Origin: Tenacibaculum tangerinum | GTDB lineage: Bacteria; Bacteroidota; Bacteroidia; Flavobacteriales; Flavobacteriaceae | Assembly: GCF_029853675.1 (NCBI RefSeq) | Contig: NZ_CP122539.1 | Span: 2,127,001 to 2,191,000 of the forward strand | DNA length: 64,000 bases | Reading direction: 5' to 3' | Shown here: positions 36,801 to 44,217 of the stretch, piece by piece | How positions within the stretch are numbered: position 1 is the first letter of the stretch | Layout of the letters: each line of letters begins with the position of its first letter | The notes under the pieces: generated by a model | What the model saw: only the letters and a program-made list of their open reading frames with translations | Told to the model about the DNA's origin: nothing | Databases searched by the model: none | Program-made: the position numbers and the translations under genes

Positions 36801-37339
36801 TCATCTTGCAAATATTCTGCATAGTCTTTGAGTTTTTGAATGGGATAATCTCCAGAAATATTGATGTTTAGAAACGGAATTTCTTCCGACATGCTCAAGT
36901 CGAATACATTCGGATCTACTTTTGCACCGTTAAACGTAGGCCAATCTTCAGACGCTTTTTCGGTATCTATTTTATCCTTTACGAGTTGTTTGGCAACCTC
37001 AACCTCCATATCATCGTCAAACTCTACGATAATCATCGAATAATCTTCCTGAGAAGTGGATACAATCTCTATGACACCACTCAATCCTTTTAGTTTATCT
37101 TCTAGGGGGTCGGTAATGAGTTTTTCAATATCTTCTGCTGTATTCCCCGGATACAAAGAGCTAATGTATATTTTGGTTTCTTTTATTTCAGGAAAATCTT
37201 CTCTTGGCATGGTAAAATAAGCCGATATTCCCAATCCTAGAATTAAGACTATTAAAACATACATCGTCGTTTTATTAGCAATTGCCCATGAAGACAATTT
37301 AAACTCTTTATCTGTTTTCTTTTGTTTTTTATCAGTCAT
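33872..37339 (-). CDS. RND efflux transporter (AcrB/CzcA superfamily)
   Basis: 1155 aa with twelve transmembrane helices and two large periplasmic loops. It contains the N-terminal RND pattern (MPREDFPEIKETKIYISSLYPG), a central GLIMGLGMLVDNGIVVVENVYRL segment with the proton-relay Asp, and the matching repeat in the second half (GIISLAGIVVNNGVVLLDYTQLL). It exports drugs, metals or lipids; the substrate cannot be told. It is about 100 residues longer than AcrB, with an inserted hydrophobic pair near residues 515-560. It is the last gene of the tetR-OMF-MFP-RND operon. Confidence 0.95.
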   Translation of the reverse strand: MTDKKQKKTDKEFKLSSWAIANKTTMYVLIVLILGLGISAYFTMPREDFPEIKETKIYISSLYPGNTAEDIEKLITDPLEDKLKGLSGVIEIVSTSQEDYSMIIVEFDDDMEVEVAKQLVKDKIDTEKASEDWPTFNGAKVDPNVFDLSMSEEIPFLNINISGDYPIQKLKDYAEYLQDDIEDLIEVKQADIRGVQDKEVEVAVDIYKMMAMEVSFDDIISAIQRGNVTSSAGNLIASGQRRTIRILGEIEEPSDLQNFVIKSERGNPIYLRDVATISFKEKDKTTFARKDGKSVVMLDVKKRAGKNMIAAADQIKKIVDKAVKEYFPKNLEVSITNDLSDKTIGQVDDLVNNIIFGIILVVTVLMFFLGFKNALFVGFAIPMSMFMSLMILEAMGYTMNTMILFGLIMGLGMLVDNGIVVVENVYRLMDEEGLSRLEAAKKGIGEIAFPIIISTLTTVAAFVPLGLWPGLFGQFMIYFPITLSVVLGSSLFVAIFFNSVLVSQFMTTEDKNMPLKRIIYISSIVGVIGLLIIIFGGEYRGLGSVMVFTAIILWVYRLVLRKAANHFQKHTLVVLENLYEKTLRAALKGWNPVFITIGTFVLLFLAFAGFGWSVGEQRTKIEFFPDNKPNQVVVYIEYPQGTDIEETNKITKIIEQKVYSILNEDMYMDGDKNFMVESAVSQVGEGAGNPQTDGGSAAEMPHKGKITASMRQYKYRRGKDSEELRQKVQEALTGVYPGVLISVEKDANGPPAGAPINIELEGDDYEELIVAAEKMRSYINTKNIGGIDELKIDVNKDKPSMRVVVDRKKAGELGVSTGQVGQQLRNALFGAKAGIYKEDGDDYDINVRFNEATRYNKSALFDQTITFRDMASGQIKAIPVSAVATYTNSSGFSAIKHRDTKRVVTVYSQLAPGFVDAAAVVNQIKEEMKGFDGIASDIHIDYTGQIEEQNKQQAFLGGAFLKGLALIFFILIFQFNSISKPTIIMIAIFLSFIGVFGGIVITGSSFVIMMTMMGIISLAGIVVNNGVVLLDYTQLLIDRRKEELQLQEDEYVPTKDLFNSVVKAGKARLRPVLLTAITTILGLIPLAIGLNINFFTLFSDFDPNIYFGGDNVIFWGPLAWTVIYGLLIATFLTLVVVPILFYLITRFKMWLRSVL

Positions 37340-37477
37340 CAGACTTTAATTTTTAGTGTTTTTAAGGTGTTTTTGAAGACTATTTATCAACTTTGATAGT
37401 GCTTCCAATTTTTTCTCAAATCGTATTCTTCATCTTAGAAATTAACTATAATTTCTTGTATGCTACCGACTAAAAAA

Positions 37478-38653
37478 CTATTGACTAACGTCTAATATTT
37501 TTACTTTTTGTCCTTCTTTTACACTTCTTGCACCTGCTTTAATTAGCTGGTCTCCCACAGAAACTCCTTCTAAAACTTCGATAATATCTCCTTGTGTTTT
37601 TCCTGTTTTAATAAATACCTGTTTTGCGATTCCTTCTTCATCTTTTATGTCGTCTACTACATATACGTATTGCGTACCTTCTGCATTCTCTGAAATGATG
37701 CTTTGTGGAATTAAAATTGCGTTCTCATTCGTATAGTCGTTAATTTTTAGCCTCGCTATTAAATTGGGTTTGATTTCTCTATCTTGATTGGGCACCTCTA
37801 CTTCTACTTTAAAGGTTCTGTTGGAAGGATTGATGAAGTTTCCTGCTTGACGTACTGCAGAATTGATTTTCTTATTTAATACTGGGAAATTAACTTCTAC
37901 TTTTTTACCTTTTTTTACGGTTGTTATATAACTTTCTGAAACTTCGGTCTCGATATACATGTTACCTAAATTGATAATTCTGAAAATTTCAGATCCAGGA
38001 CCGGGAGCAATTACTGTTCCTTGCTCTTTTATTACGTCGTCTATAACTCCAGTAAATGGGGCTCTTATAGTAAACTTAGCTATATTTTTCTTTAAATTAT
38101 CTACGGCATTTTTTTGCGCCTCGTAGTTTGTTTTTGTTTGTAAAAATTGAATTTCCGAGCCTATTTTCTGTTCCCATAAACGTTTTTGTCGTTCGTAGGT
38201 AGTTTTTGCCAACGTTGCATTTGCTTCTAATTGTGCTAATTGGTTAGACATTCCTCCATCGTCCAATTTTGCCAAGGCTTGCCCTTTCACTACTTTTTGT
38301 CCTTCTTTTACATAAATATTTATAAGTTGCCCTGGTACTTCTGGGTACACCAAAACATTCTTTTTGGTTTGTACACTTCCTTGCAACTCTAGGTAATGCA
38401 TAAAAAGCTCTTCTTTAGCAGTAAGTGTTGTAATTAGTGAAACTTTTTCATCAGTATCTAATTCAGAGATTTTAGTGTTTAACGCTTTTATTTCTTCTGA
38501 TAGCTTTTGTAGTTGGGTATCTAACGATGCTTTTTTCTCACGGATTTTAGTTAAATCGTTCGAAGCAATTACATCTTGTACCGATTGTTCTTTATTACCC
38601 CCGCATGAGGCTAAAAGAAATGTAATTACGAATAGTGAATATATTTTTCTCAT
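37478..38653 (-). CDS. RND membrane fusion protein (HlyD/AcrA type)
   Basis: 391 aa with a lipoprotein signal (LLASC, Cys near residue 17). A long coiled coil (about residues 29-80) precedes the biotinyl-lipoyl domain (YVKEGQKVVKGQALAKLDDGG) and the beta-barrel domains. It links the inner-membrane pump to the outer-membrane channel. It lies 12 bases downstream of the TolC-like gene. Confidence 0.93.
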   Translation of the reverse strand: MRKIYSLFVITFLLASCGGNKEQSVQDVIASNDLTKIREKKASLDTQLQKLSEEIKALNTKISELDTDEKVSLITTLTAKEELFMHYLELQGSVQTKKNVLVYPEVPGQLINIYVKEGQKVVKGQALAKLDDGGMSNQLAQLEANATLAKTTYERQKRLWEQKIGSEIQFLQTKTNYEAQKNAVDNLKKNIAKFTIRAPFTGVIDDVIKEQGTVIAPGPGSEIFRIINLGNMYIETEVSESYITTVKKGKKVEVNFPVLNKKINSAVRQAGNFINPSNRTFKVEVEVPNQDREIKPNLIARLKINDYTNENAILIPQSIISENAEGTQYVYVVDDIKDEEGIAKQVFIKTGKTQGDIIEVLEGVSVGDQLIKAGARSVKEGQKVKILDVSQ

Positions 38654-38665
38654 TGATAGTTGATT

Positions 38666-40009
38666 TTATTTTAGTGGTATGTTTAATGCGTTTTCTAATT
38701 GCACTTTTTTAGCAATTACGTTTAACATAGATTGTACGTAATTGTTTTGCTGTGTGTATAGCTGATTTTGTGCTTGTAGTAAATCGAAGCTTGAAGAAAT
38801 TCCTTCAAAAAACTTTATTTCTTGCTTTTTTTCTATTCGTTCGGCGAGTGCTAAATTTTTCTTAGCTGTTTCGTAGTTTTCGATTCCTAACTGATATTCA
38901 CTCTTCGCTCTTTGTACTTGCAAGTTTAGTTTTTGCTTTGCTTCTTCTAATCGTATATCAGCGTTTTCTAATGCTATTTTTGCTTGTGCCGTTCTAGAAC
39001 TTCTACCAAAGCTGCTAAAAATGGGTACATTTAAACTTACACCTAGTAGTGAGTAGTCGAACCATCTGTGATTGGCATTAAAAAAGCTAAACGTATCTGA
39101 ATTGGTATTGGCACCATAATTTACAAATGCCGATAGACTGGGTAAAAATTTACTTTGCTCTAATTTCATTAACAAACGTTTGCTTTCTCTATCGTTTTGC
39201 GCAATTTTAAAATCGATGTGATTATCAATAGTAAATGGGGCTGCTAACAAACTTAAATCGGTATTTTCAACTACCAAATTTTCTAAGTTAGACGTTAAAT
39301 TTAATCGGGTTTCAATTGGGTTTCCTAAAGAAACATTTAACATTTGATAAGCTATTTCTTTTAATCGTTCTGTATTTCTCAAAGTATTTTCAATATTCCC
39401 CAACGTAATTTGCAGCTGTTCAACGTTTTCTAACTCTGTTAATCCGTTATCATAAATTTTCTGAGTTTCGTTTAAATTTTTCTCTAGTACTTTCTTATTG
39501 TTTTTTAAAATCTCAATAGCTTCTTCGGTAACGAGCACATTTCCATAGGCATTTACCACTGCTTCACGAGTTGCTAATTCTGTTTTTTCCTTCGCCTGTT
39601 CAGAAATTTTCAAATAGGTTTTTGCAGACTGTAATCCTACCAAATACGAACCGTCAAAAAGCAATTGTGTTAAGGTTACCGATGCATTCATCGTTTGTTC
39701 AGGAACGAATCTTACGGGAGTAAATGTTCCAGGTTCTCCTCCTGTAAATTCGGCAGGTAAAAATGAAACTTGCTGTTTCAGCCAATTTTGATAATCAACC
39801 TTTCCATTGATTTGCGGTAATCCTATCGTCGTAGTCTCCCATTTTTTCTTTTTTGCTGCTTCTATGTCGTTTAAAGATACCTTGTTGTCGTAACTGTTTT
39901 TTATTGCATATTCAATTGCTTCTTGCATTGATAAACTCATTTCTTTTTCTTGAGCAATGATGTACCCCGTAAAAAAGAGCACAAATACACTGTACATGTA
40001 CTTCCTCAT
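38666..40009 (-). CDS. TolC-family outer-membrane efflux channel
   Basis: 447 aa: signal peptide (residues 1-19, ending YIIAQ), then two OEP repeats with long helices (for example EYQLGIENYETAKKNLALAE) forming the trans-periplasmic tunnel. It is co-transcribed with the regulator (6 bases downstream of it) and the fusion protein, making a complete tripartite system. Confidence 0.93.
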   Translation of the reverse strand: MRKYMYSVFVLFFTGYIIAQEKEMSLSMQEAIEYAIKNSYDNKVSLNDIEAAKKKKWETTTIGLPQINGKVDYQNWLKQQVSFLPAEFTGGEPGTFTPVRFVPEQTMNASVTLTQLLFDGSYLVGLQSAKTYLKISEQAKEKTELATREAVVNAYGNVLVTEEAIEILKNNKKVLEKNLNETQKIYDNGLTELENVEQLQITLGNIENTLRNTERLKEIAYQMLNVSLGNPIETRLNLTSNLENLVVENTDLSLLAAPFTIDNHIDFKIAQNDRESKRLLMKLEQSKFLPSLSAFVNYGANTNSDTFSFFNANHRWFDYSLLGVSLNVPIFSSFGRSSRTAQAKIALENADIRLEEAKQKLNLQVQRAKSEYQLGIENYETAKKNLALAERIEKKQEIKFFEGISSSFDLLQAQNQLYTQQNNYVQSMLNVIAKKVQLENALNIPLK

Positions 40010-40015
40010 TATTTT

Positions 40016-40624
40016 TTAATTTTGATTTATGTTTTGTAATTGTTTTTCTAACTCTTCCAATCCTGCTGCTGTTGCTATTGCTCGAATATGATATTCTAAA
40101 ATCTCATATTCTATTTGCATTACTTCTTGCATATCGTTACTATACAACTCACTTTCAAATACTCCAAAAACAAGTGTAAAGTAAAAACTTACTAAAAGCT
40201 CTTTCTTAATATTTGACCTGTACAAACCTTCCACTATCCCTTTATTCAAGTTATCCATGTTATAATCTCTGAACATACATACTTCTCTTTCTACTAATTT
40301 TTTATAGGTTTCTGGATAGTATTTTTTTAGTTGATACATCGGCGAGGTTTTGGCATTTTTAAACATTTCTTTAAAAATTGCTTTTACTGCAAATTCTTCT
40401 TCTACCGCATTGTAATTTTTATTTTTAACCTTATTAATTTCTTCACTAATAGAGTTATGAACCGCTTCTGTACTGGCATCGACCAAAGCCGATTTGTTTG
40501 AAAAGTACTTGTATACTGTTTTTTTAGACATGCCTAGTTCTTTTGCAATATCGTCCATCGTTGTGCTCTTAAACCCTAAGGTTAAAAATAGTTCTCCTGC
40601 TTTATGAATTATTTTATCTCTCAT
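40016..40624 (-). CDS. TetR-family repressor of the efflux operon
   Basis: 202 aa with an N-terminal helix-turn-helix (TMDDIAKELGMSKKTVYKYFSNKSALV, about residues 22-46) and a variable ligand-binding C-terminus. It is the first gene of its own operon, and a large inverted repeat overlaps the promoter directly upstream. It therefore probably represses itself and the pump genes until a ligand binds. Confidence 0.93.
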   Translation of the reverse strand: MRDKIIHKAGELFLTLGFKSTTMDDIAKELGMSKKTVYKYFSNKSALVDASTEAVHNSISEEINKVKNKNYNAVEEEFAVKAIFKEMFKNAKTSPMYQLKKYYPETYKKLVEREVCMFRDYNMDNLNKGIVEGLYRSNIKKELLVSFYFTLVFGVFESELYSNDMQEVMQIEYEILEYHIRAIATAAGLEELEKQLQNINQN

Positions 40625-40633
40625 AATTGCTTA

Positions 40634-40664
40634 CAAATGTACAATAGGAAACTTTAGAAACAAA
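40634..40664 (-). promoter_or_regulatory. Efflux operon promoter (TTTG-N19-TACATTTG)
   Basis: On the minus strand, TTTG (40664-40661) and TACATTTG (40641-40634) are separated by 19 bases, a full consensus match. The leader before tetR is only a few bases. Confidence 0.65.
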
Positions 40665-40676
40665 AAAAGTTTCCTA
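40645..40676. promoter_or_regulatory. TetR-type operator, 11-bp inverted repeat
   Basis: Perfect arms TAGGAAACTTT (40645-40655) and AAAGTTTCCTA (40666-40676) with a 10-base centre. The arms bracket the -33 element: one lies in the -33/-7 spacer, the other just upstream. Binding would block RNA polymerase. Confidence 0.75.
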
Positions 40677-40717
40677 AGTTTTAACCTTTTTTTAATGTTC
40701 TATTATAATTTAATTTT

Positions 40718-41722
40718 ATGTTTACCGTATTTTTACAAAAATTTTCAGATTTGGACATATTATCATATCAATCAGACTTTTTAACGTATTTACAATCTCA
40801 AAAGATTTCTAGAGAGCCTAAAAACTTATACGAACCTATTGAATACATACTACAATTAGGAGGCAAAAGAATTCGACCCATACTAACATTAATCGCTGCA
40901 GATATTTTTTCAAACGATTATGAAAAAGCACTCCCTGCCGCATTGTCTGTAGAGGTTTTCCATAATTTTACACTGGTGCACGATGACATTATGGACGATG
41001 CTCCTTTAAGGAGAGGTAAGAAAACAGTACATGAGAAATGGGACATCAATACAGGGATATTGTCGGGTGATGCGATGTTGATTTTAGCGTATCAATACTT
41101 TGAAAATTATGAACCTGCTATTTTTCAAAAGCTGGCTCAGCTATTCAGTAAAACTGCTTTAGAAGTTTGTGATGGTCAGCAATTAGATGTAGATTTTGAA
41201 ACCAGAAATGATGTAACGATTGAAGAATATATTCAAATGATTACCTTAAAAACATCTGTTTTGGTGGCTGCTGCTTTAAAAATGGGGGCAATCGTTGCGA
41301 ACGCTGATGAAGAACAAGCAGACCATTTGTATAATTATGGATTGAACTTAGGAATTGCCTTCCAGTTACAGGATGATTACTTAGATACCTTTGGCGATCC
41401 CGAATCTTTTGGCAAACAAGTGGGTGGTGATATTATTGAAAACAAAAAAACATATTTGTATTTGAAAGCTTTAGAGGTAGCAGATGAAAGTGATAAAGAA
41501 AAATTAGTACATCTTTATAGTGAAAAACAAAAAAATAATACAGATAAAGTAACGACTGTTTCTACCATTTTTAAAGCAAACAACATCCCAGAAGAAACAC
41601 AGAAACTCATTGAGTACTACACCAATAAGTCATTTGAAAGTATCGAACACCTTACTATTGACGATGCTCATAAGCACGGCTTACGTGTTTTCGGTGAAAA
41701 TTTAATGAATAGAAAAGTGTAA
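40718..41722 (+). CDS. Polyprenyl (isoprenyl) diphosphate synthase
   Basis: 334 aa, an all-trans prenyltransferase. The first Asp-rich motif is LVHDDIMDDAPLRRG (about residues 89-103) and the second is QLQDDYLDTFGD. The residues before the first motif (EVFHNFTLVHDD) contain aromatic groups that limit chain length, but the product (C15-C40) cannot be set from sequence alone. It supplies quinone side chains or other isoprenoids. The tRNA gene follows 53 bases later. Confidence 0.93.
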   Translation: MFTVFLQKFSDLDILSYQSDFLTYLQSQKISREPKNLYEPIEYILQLGGKRIRPILTLIAADIFSNDYEKALPAALSVEVFHNFTLVHDDIMDDAPLRRGKKTVHEKWDINTGILSGDAMLILAYQYFENYEPAIFQKLAQLFSKTALEVCDGQQLDVDFETRNDVTIEEYIQMITLKTSVLVAAALKMGAIVANADEEQADHLYNYGLNLGIAFQLQDDYLDTFGDPESFGKQVGGDIIENKKTYLYLKALEVADESDKEKLVHLYSEKQKNNTDKVTTVSTIFKANNIPEETQKLIEYYTNKSFESIEHLTIDDAHKHGLRVFGENLMNRKV

Positions 41723-41775
41723 AAAAATAGCGTATTATTTAAAAAAAATTTTATTTTTGCAATCCAAATTTAACG

Positions 41776-41849
41776 GGTCCTATAGCTCAGTTGGTTAGAG
41801 CACCTGACTCATAATCAGGGGGTCCATGGTTCGAGCCCATGTGGGACCA
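41776..41849 (+). tRNA. tRNA-Met (anticodon CAU)
   Basis: A full cloverleaf: acceptor GGTCCTA / TGGGACC, D stem GCTC/GAGC, anticodon stem CCTGA/TCAGG with loop CTCATAA (CAU), T stem CATGG/CCATG with TTCGAGC loop, discriminator A. CCA is not fully encoded. It resembles elongator tRNA-Met; an Ile2 tRNA with lysidine-modified CAU is the alternative and cannot be ruled out by eye. Confidence 0.9.
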
Positions 41850-41975
41850 CCTTTAAATTCAAGCACTTACATATTATTTGTAGGTGCTTTTTTTGTAGAA
41901 AGAAAACAATATGAACTGGGCGAGAAGTTTATACTGAGCGAAGCCGAAGTAAGCCCATGTGGGACCACCTTTAAA
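41834..41975 (+). repeat. Duplicated tRNA 3' end (direct repeat, 24 bp)
   Basis: The last part of the tRNA plus CCTTTAAA (41834-41857) is repeated exactly at 41952-41975, 118 bases away. A second pair (GAGAAGTTT-TA-TGAGCGAA near 41922 and 42042) keeps the same offset, so a whole ~120-bp block (tRNA end, terminator, spacer) seems duplicated. Direct repeats of a tRNA 3' end are typical attachment-site scars, though no integrase is present. Confidence 0.8.
41861..41894 (+). terminator. Terminator after the tRNA
   Basis: Stem AAGCACTTACA / TGTAGGTGCTT (one G-T pair) with a 7-base loop and a seven-T run. Confidence 0.8.
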
Positions 41976-42015
41976 GAGGTCGCCTAAAAATTACTTTCTA
42001 GACGACCTCTTTTTT
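41973..42015 (+). terminator. Second terminator-like hairpin in the duplicated block
   Basis: Stem AAAGAGGTCG / CGACCTCTTT around a 20-base loop, followed by T's. It corresponds in position to the terminator of the first block. Confidence 0.65.
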
Positions 42016-42166
42016 GTTTGTAAGAGGAAAAATGATTCGGAGGAGAAGTTTGTATTGAGCGAAAATCCGCAGTATCCTGGGTGTAACTAATCGTATCGCC
42101 CGCTAGCGTTACGCTTACTGGTAAAATTTAAATGATTGTACGTAATACTGCTAATGCCTTTATTTT

Positions 42167-42365
42167 CATAGCACTTGATTTTTTTTCAGGTGCCAATTTA
42201 GGACATTAACCAATACAAAACCTAGATTTTACAAGCCTGACAAATTTTTATAATGTCAATGAACATAATATACTGCTCTTTTTGAGCAGTATATTTTATT
42301 TAACTTATTGATTTTTAAAGCTTAAATTTATATGAAAATAGTAAGTGCCAGTTTAGGACACTACC
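42167..42365 (-). mobile_element. Truncated IS1-family left end, copy A
   Basis: On the minus strand it begins with the tip GGTAGTGTCCTAAACTGGCAC (42365-42345), contains a 10-bp hairpin with GCTC-loop-GAGC, and has an internal diverged copy of the tip (42211-42190). It matches copy C at 45172-45360 up to the transposase start region, after which homology is lost. No transposase remains. Confidence 0.7.
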
Positions 42366-42501
42366 CAACATCTCTGCTGTGATTTCTTCTTTATCTATTT
42401 TAAAATTTAAGTTCTAATTGCTTACTCTTGCTCGACACGGATTGCAAATCCGCGCTATCGGATTTAGTTAGGCTGAAAAGATTTTGTTGAAATAATTGAA
42501 T

Positions 42502-42532
42502 AAAAAATGATTCCTAAATGGAGTCATTTTTT
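42502..42532 (-). terminator. Terminator of the 142-aa gene
   Basis: Stem AAAAAATGATTCC / GGAGTCATTTTTT (one G-T pair), 5-base loop, just past the stop on the minus strand. Confidence 0.8.
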
Positions 42533-42537
42533 GTTTT

Positions 42538-42966
42538 TTACTCTTTTCGATTAATTAATCTTAATGGTTTTTCTTCATTCGTTTTTAAAACTAAACTGTC
42601 TTTCGATAACTTCAAAACTAAACTTTCTGATAAAATCTTATTATCTAAATATCTTATAGTAAGTTTATTTTTTTTGATAAAAACTAGATAAGGAGTATCA
42701 TAATATTCCACATATCTTAGAGTATCGTCCTTAATTTCAAACAAAGCGTTATCTTCTTCATTTTCTGCGCATACACCATTTAATAATCCACTGTCAAAAC
42801 AATTTTGTGCTTTTTTTACTATTGCTGTTGTTCTGGAGCCTTGAAAAATCTCATTTTTTTCTACATCCAGTTTAACTCCAGTAGCAAAAGAATATAAATA
42901 AAGAAGTAATAATGATAGTACTATTAATATAAAAACTAAGATGTATGTTATTTTCTTGTTTTTCAT
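42538..42966 (-). CDS. Membrane-anchored hypothetical protein, 142 aa
   Basis: One N-terminal transmembrane helix (about residues 7-27) and a beta-rich outside domain with two Cys (about 56 and 66). It starts 5 bases after the stop of a severed gene tail (42972-43100), the layout expected for an immunity-type gene behind a toxin gene. No family recognised. Confidence 0.6.
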   Translation of the reverse strand: MKNKKITYILVFILIVLSLLLLYLYSFATGVKLDVEKNEIFQGSRTTAIVKKAQNCFDSGLLNGVCAENEEDNALFEIKDDTLRYVEYYDTPYLVFIKKNKLTIRYLDNKILSESLVLKLSKDSLVLKTNEEKPLRLINRKE

Positions 42967-42971
42967 AAAGT

Positions 42972-43100
42972 TTATAGTTTATTCCAATTTGGATATTTAT
43001 AGTTAGTTTTCTTCTTTTTAGACTTATTTCTTGTAGATTTTGTGCTGTTTATTCTACTAGCATTCTTTTTAAGCCTATCAAAATAACTATTAGGAACAGG
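42972..43100 (-). pseudogene. Severed C-terminal tail of a larger protein (tail 1)
   Basis: An open frame reads PVPNSYFDRLKKNASRIN..., then a very basic stretch (KKKKTNYKYPNWNKL) and a stop. There is no start: the frame is cut at 43100/43102 by an IS1-family end. The basic tail and the small membrane gene right behind it suggest the end of a polymorphic toxin, but the catalytic part is missing. Confidence 0.5.
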
Positions 43101-43101
43101 G

Positions 43102-43155
43102 TTTTTAAAGTTTAAATTTATGTAAAAATAGTAAGTGCCAGTTTAGGACACTACC
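43102..43155 (-). mobile_element. Truncated IS1-family left end, copy B
   Basis: Only the terminal ~54 bases are present, with the same tip (43155-43135) as copies A and C, then an abrupt switch to the gene tail at 43100. Confidence 0.7.
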
Positions 43156-43199
43156 TTATTAGTAGAGTTATTTTTCTATTTTTCATCATTCTTTAAAAT

Positions 43200-43540
43200 T
43201 TAAAAAAAGAAGAAAACTTTCTTATCCTTATCAAAGAAAATATCTTCTTCACTTGAATATAAAATTTCCAACTTTTCTCCCACATTAACTTCATTGCACT
43301 TAGAGTTCGTCACAAAAACAAAATATTTTTTTTGTTATATATAAATTCTAACGAACTACTGTGTCCAAAAGTACTTGCTTTACATTTCTTTTTACTGATA
43401 GTAACTGTAATATTTTTTGAATTATTCTTAATCTCATATTTTTCGTATATTTTGTAAAATGACCAAAATAAAAATATGACTAAAAAAAGAATCTTAATAA
43501 AATTACTAATTCTACTTTGTTTCATCCTTTTGAATTTCAT
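43200..43540 (-). pseudogene. Frameshifted small membrane-anchored protein
   Basis: The first 76 codons (43540-43310) give an N-terminal transmembrane helix (about residues 13-29) and stop early. One extra base in the eight-T run (43326-43333) would extend the frame to a stop at 43200-43202, adding about 37 residues (VTNSKCNEVNVGEKLEIL...). The full product would resemble its neighbours in layout: a single anchor and a small outer domain. Confidence 0.55.
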
Positions 43541-43604
43541 CTTTTAACAGACCCTGACCTTTATTTAAAGCTGTTTTAACACGTTTATTGGTCTCAAAAA
43601 TAGT

Positions 43605-44155
43605 TAAAACTATGTACTTTAGTGCATTTCGCTTTAGCTTCTATAAATACATGCCTTTGTTTTTATGTCAGAACAAATGGTAAATGGACACGCGGTTTCT
43701 CGTTTAACCGTTCACATAGTTTGGAGCACGAAATACCGTTATTCAGTTTTACGAGGAGATATTCAGAAGGATTGTCGAAAAATTTTGATACAGATTTGCG
43801 ATTTAGAAGGAATTAATATATTGAAAGGTGTTGTTAGCAAAGACCCTGTTCATATACACATAGAGTATCGCCCTTCCCAAAACATCAGCACTATAGTAAA
43901 AAAGTTAAAGGGGCATAGTTCACGAAAGCTTCAGGAAAAATTTCCAGAATTAAGGAATCGTTATTGGGGCAGGCATTTTTGGGCAATAGTTTTTAGATGT
44001 TGGAGTATAGGTAATATCACCGATAAAATGGTAAATGAATATTTGGAGCATCATCGAAAATCTACAAATGATAATGACAATTTCATATTAGAGTGATTGC
44101 GTACAACTGACTTTAGTCGGGAAAAAACCTATGGCACTTTAGTACATAGTGTTTA
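43605..44155 (+). mobile_element. IS200/IS605-family insertion sequence
   Basis: About 550 bp bounded by imperfect inverted repeats (TAAAACTATGTACTTTAGTGCAT at 43605-43627, complementary to 44131-44155) and holding only a Y1 transposase. It is inserted among the small membrane genes. The precise cut sites cannot be fixed by eye. Confidence 0.75.
43665..44096 (+). CDS. tnpA: IS200-type Y1 transposase
   Basis: A 143-aa HUH single-strand transposase. The HUH motif is HIHIEY (about residues 64-69), and the nucleophile Tyr is in NEYLEHH near residue 124. Signature segments VWSTKYRY, LKGHSSRKLQE and YWGRHFWA are all present, so it appears intact. Confidence 0.93.
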   Translation: MSEQMVNGHAVSRLTVHIVWSTKYRYSVLRGDIQKDCRKILIQICDLEGINILKGVVSKDPVHIHIEYRPSQNISTIVKKLKGHSSRKLQEKFPELRNRYWGRHFWAIVFRCWSIGNITDKMVNEYLEHHRKSTNDNDNFILE

Positions 44156-44217
44156 GTTAATTGATTATCAGTGTAAAATTCATTCACCTTATAAAAGCAC
44201 CTTTTTACTACACTACC

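Larger units (their letters stand above)
41850..42537. other. Gene-free accessory stretch after the tRNA
   Basis: About 690 bases without an intact gene. It holds two terminators, the duplicated tRNA end, two copies of a repetitive GAGAAGTTTRTAYTGAGCGAA motif, a truncated IS1-family left end (42167-42365) and a palindrome CGGATTGCAAATCCG (42438-42452) of a kind often repeated between genes in this phylum. Confidence 0.6.

Noticed and set aside
34065..37043. Several plus-strand frames of 60-126 codons
   Set aside because: All lie inside the RND transporter gene on the opposite strand and show no independent features.
41834..41975. Second tRNA gene
   Set aside because: Only the 3' end is repeated; D and anticodon arms are absent in the second copy.
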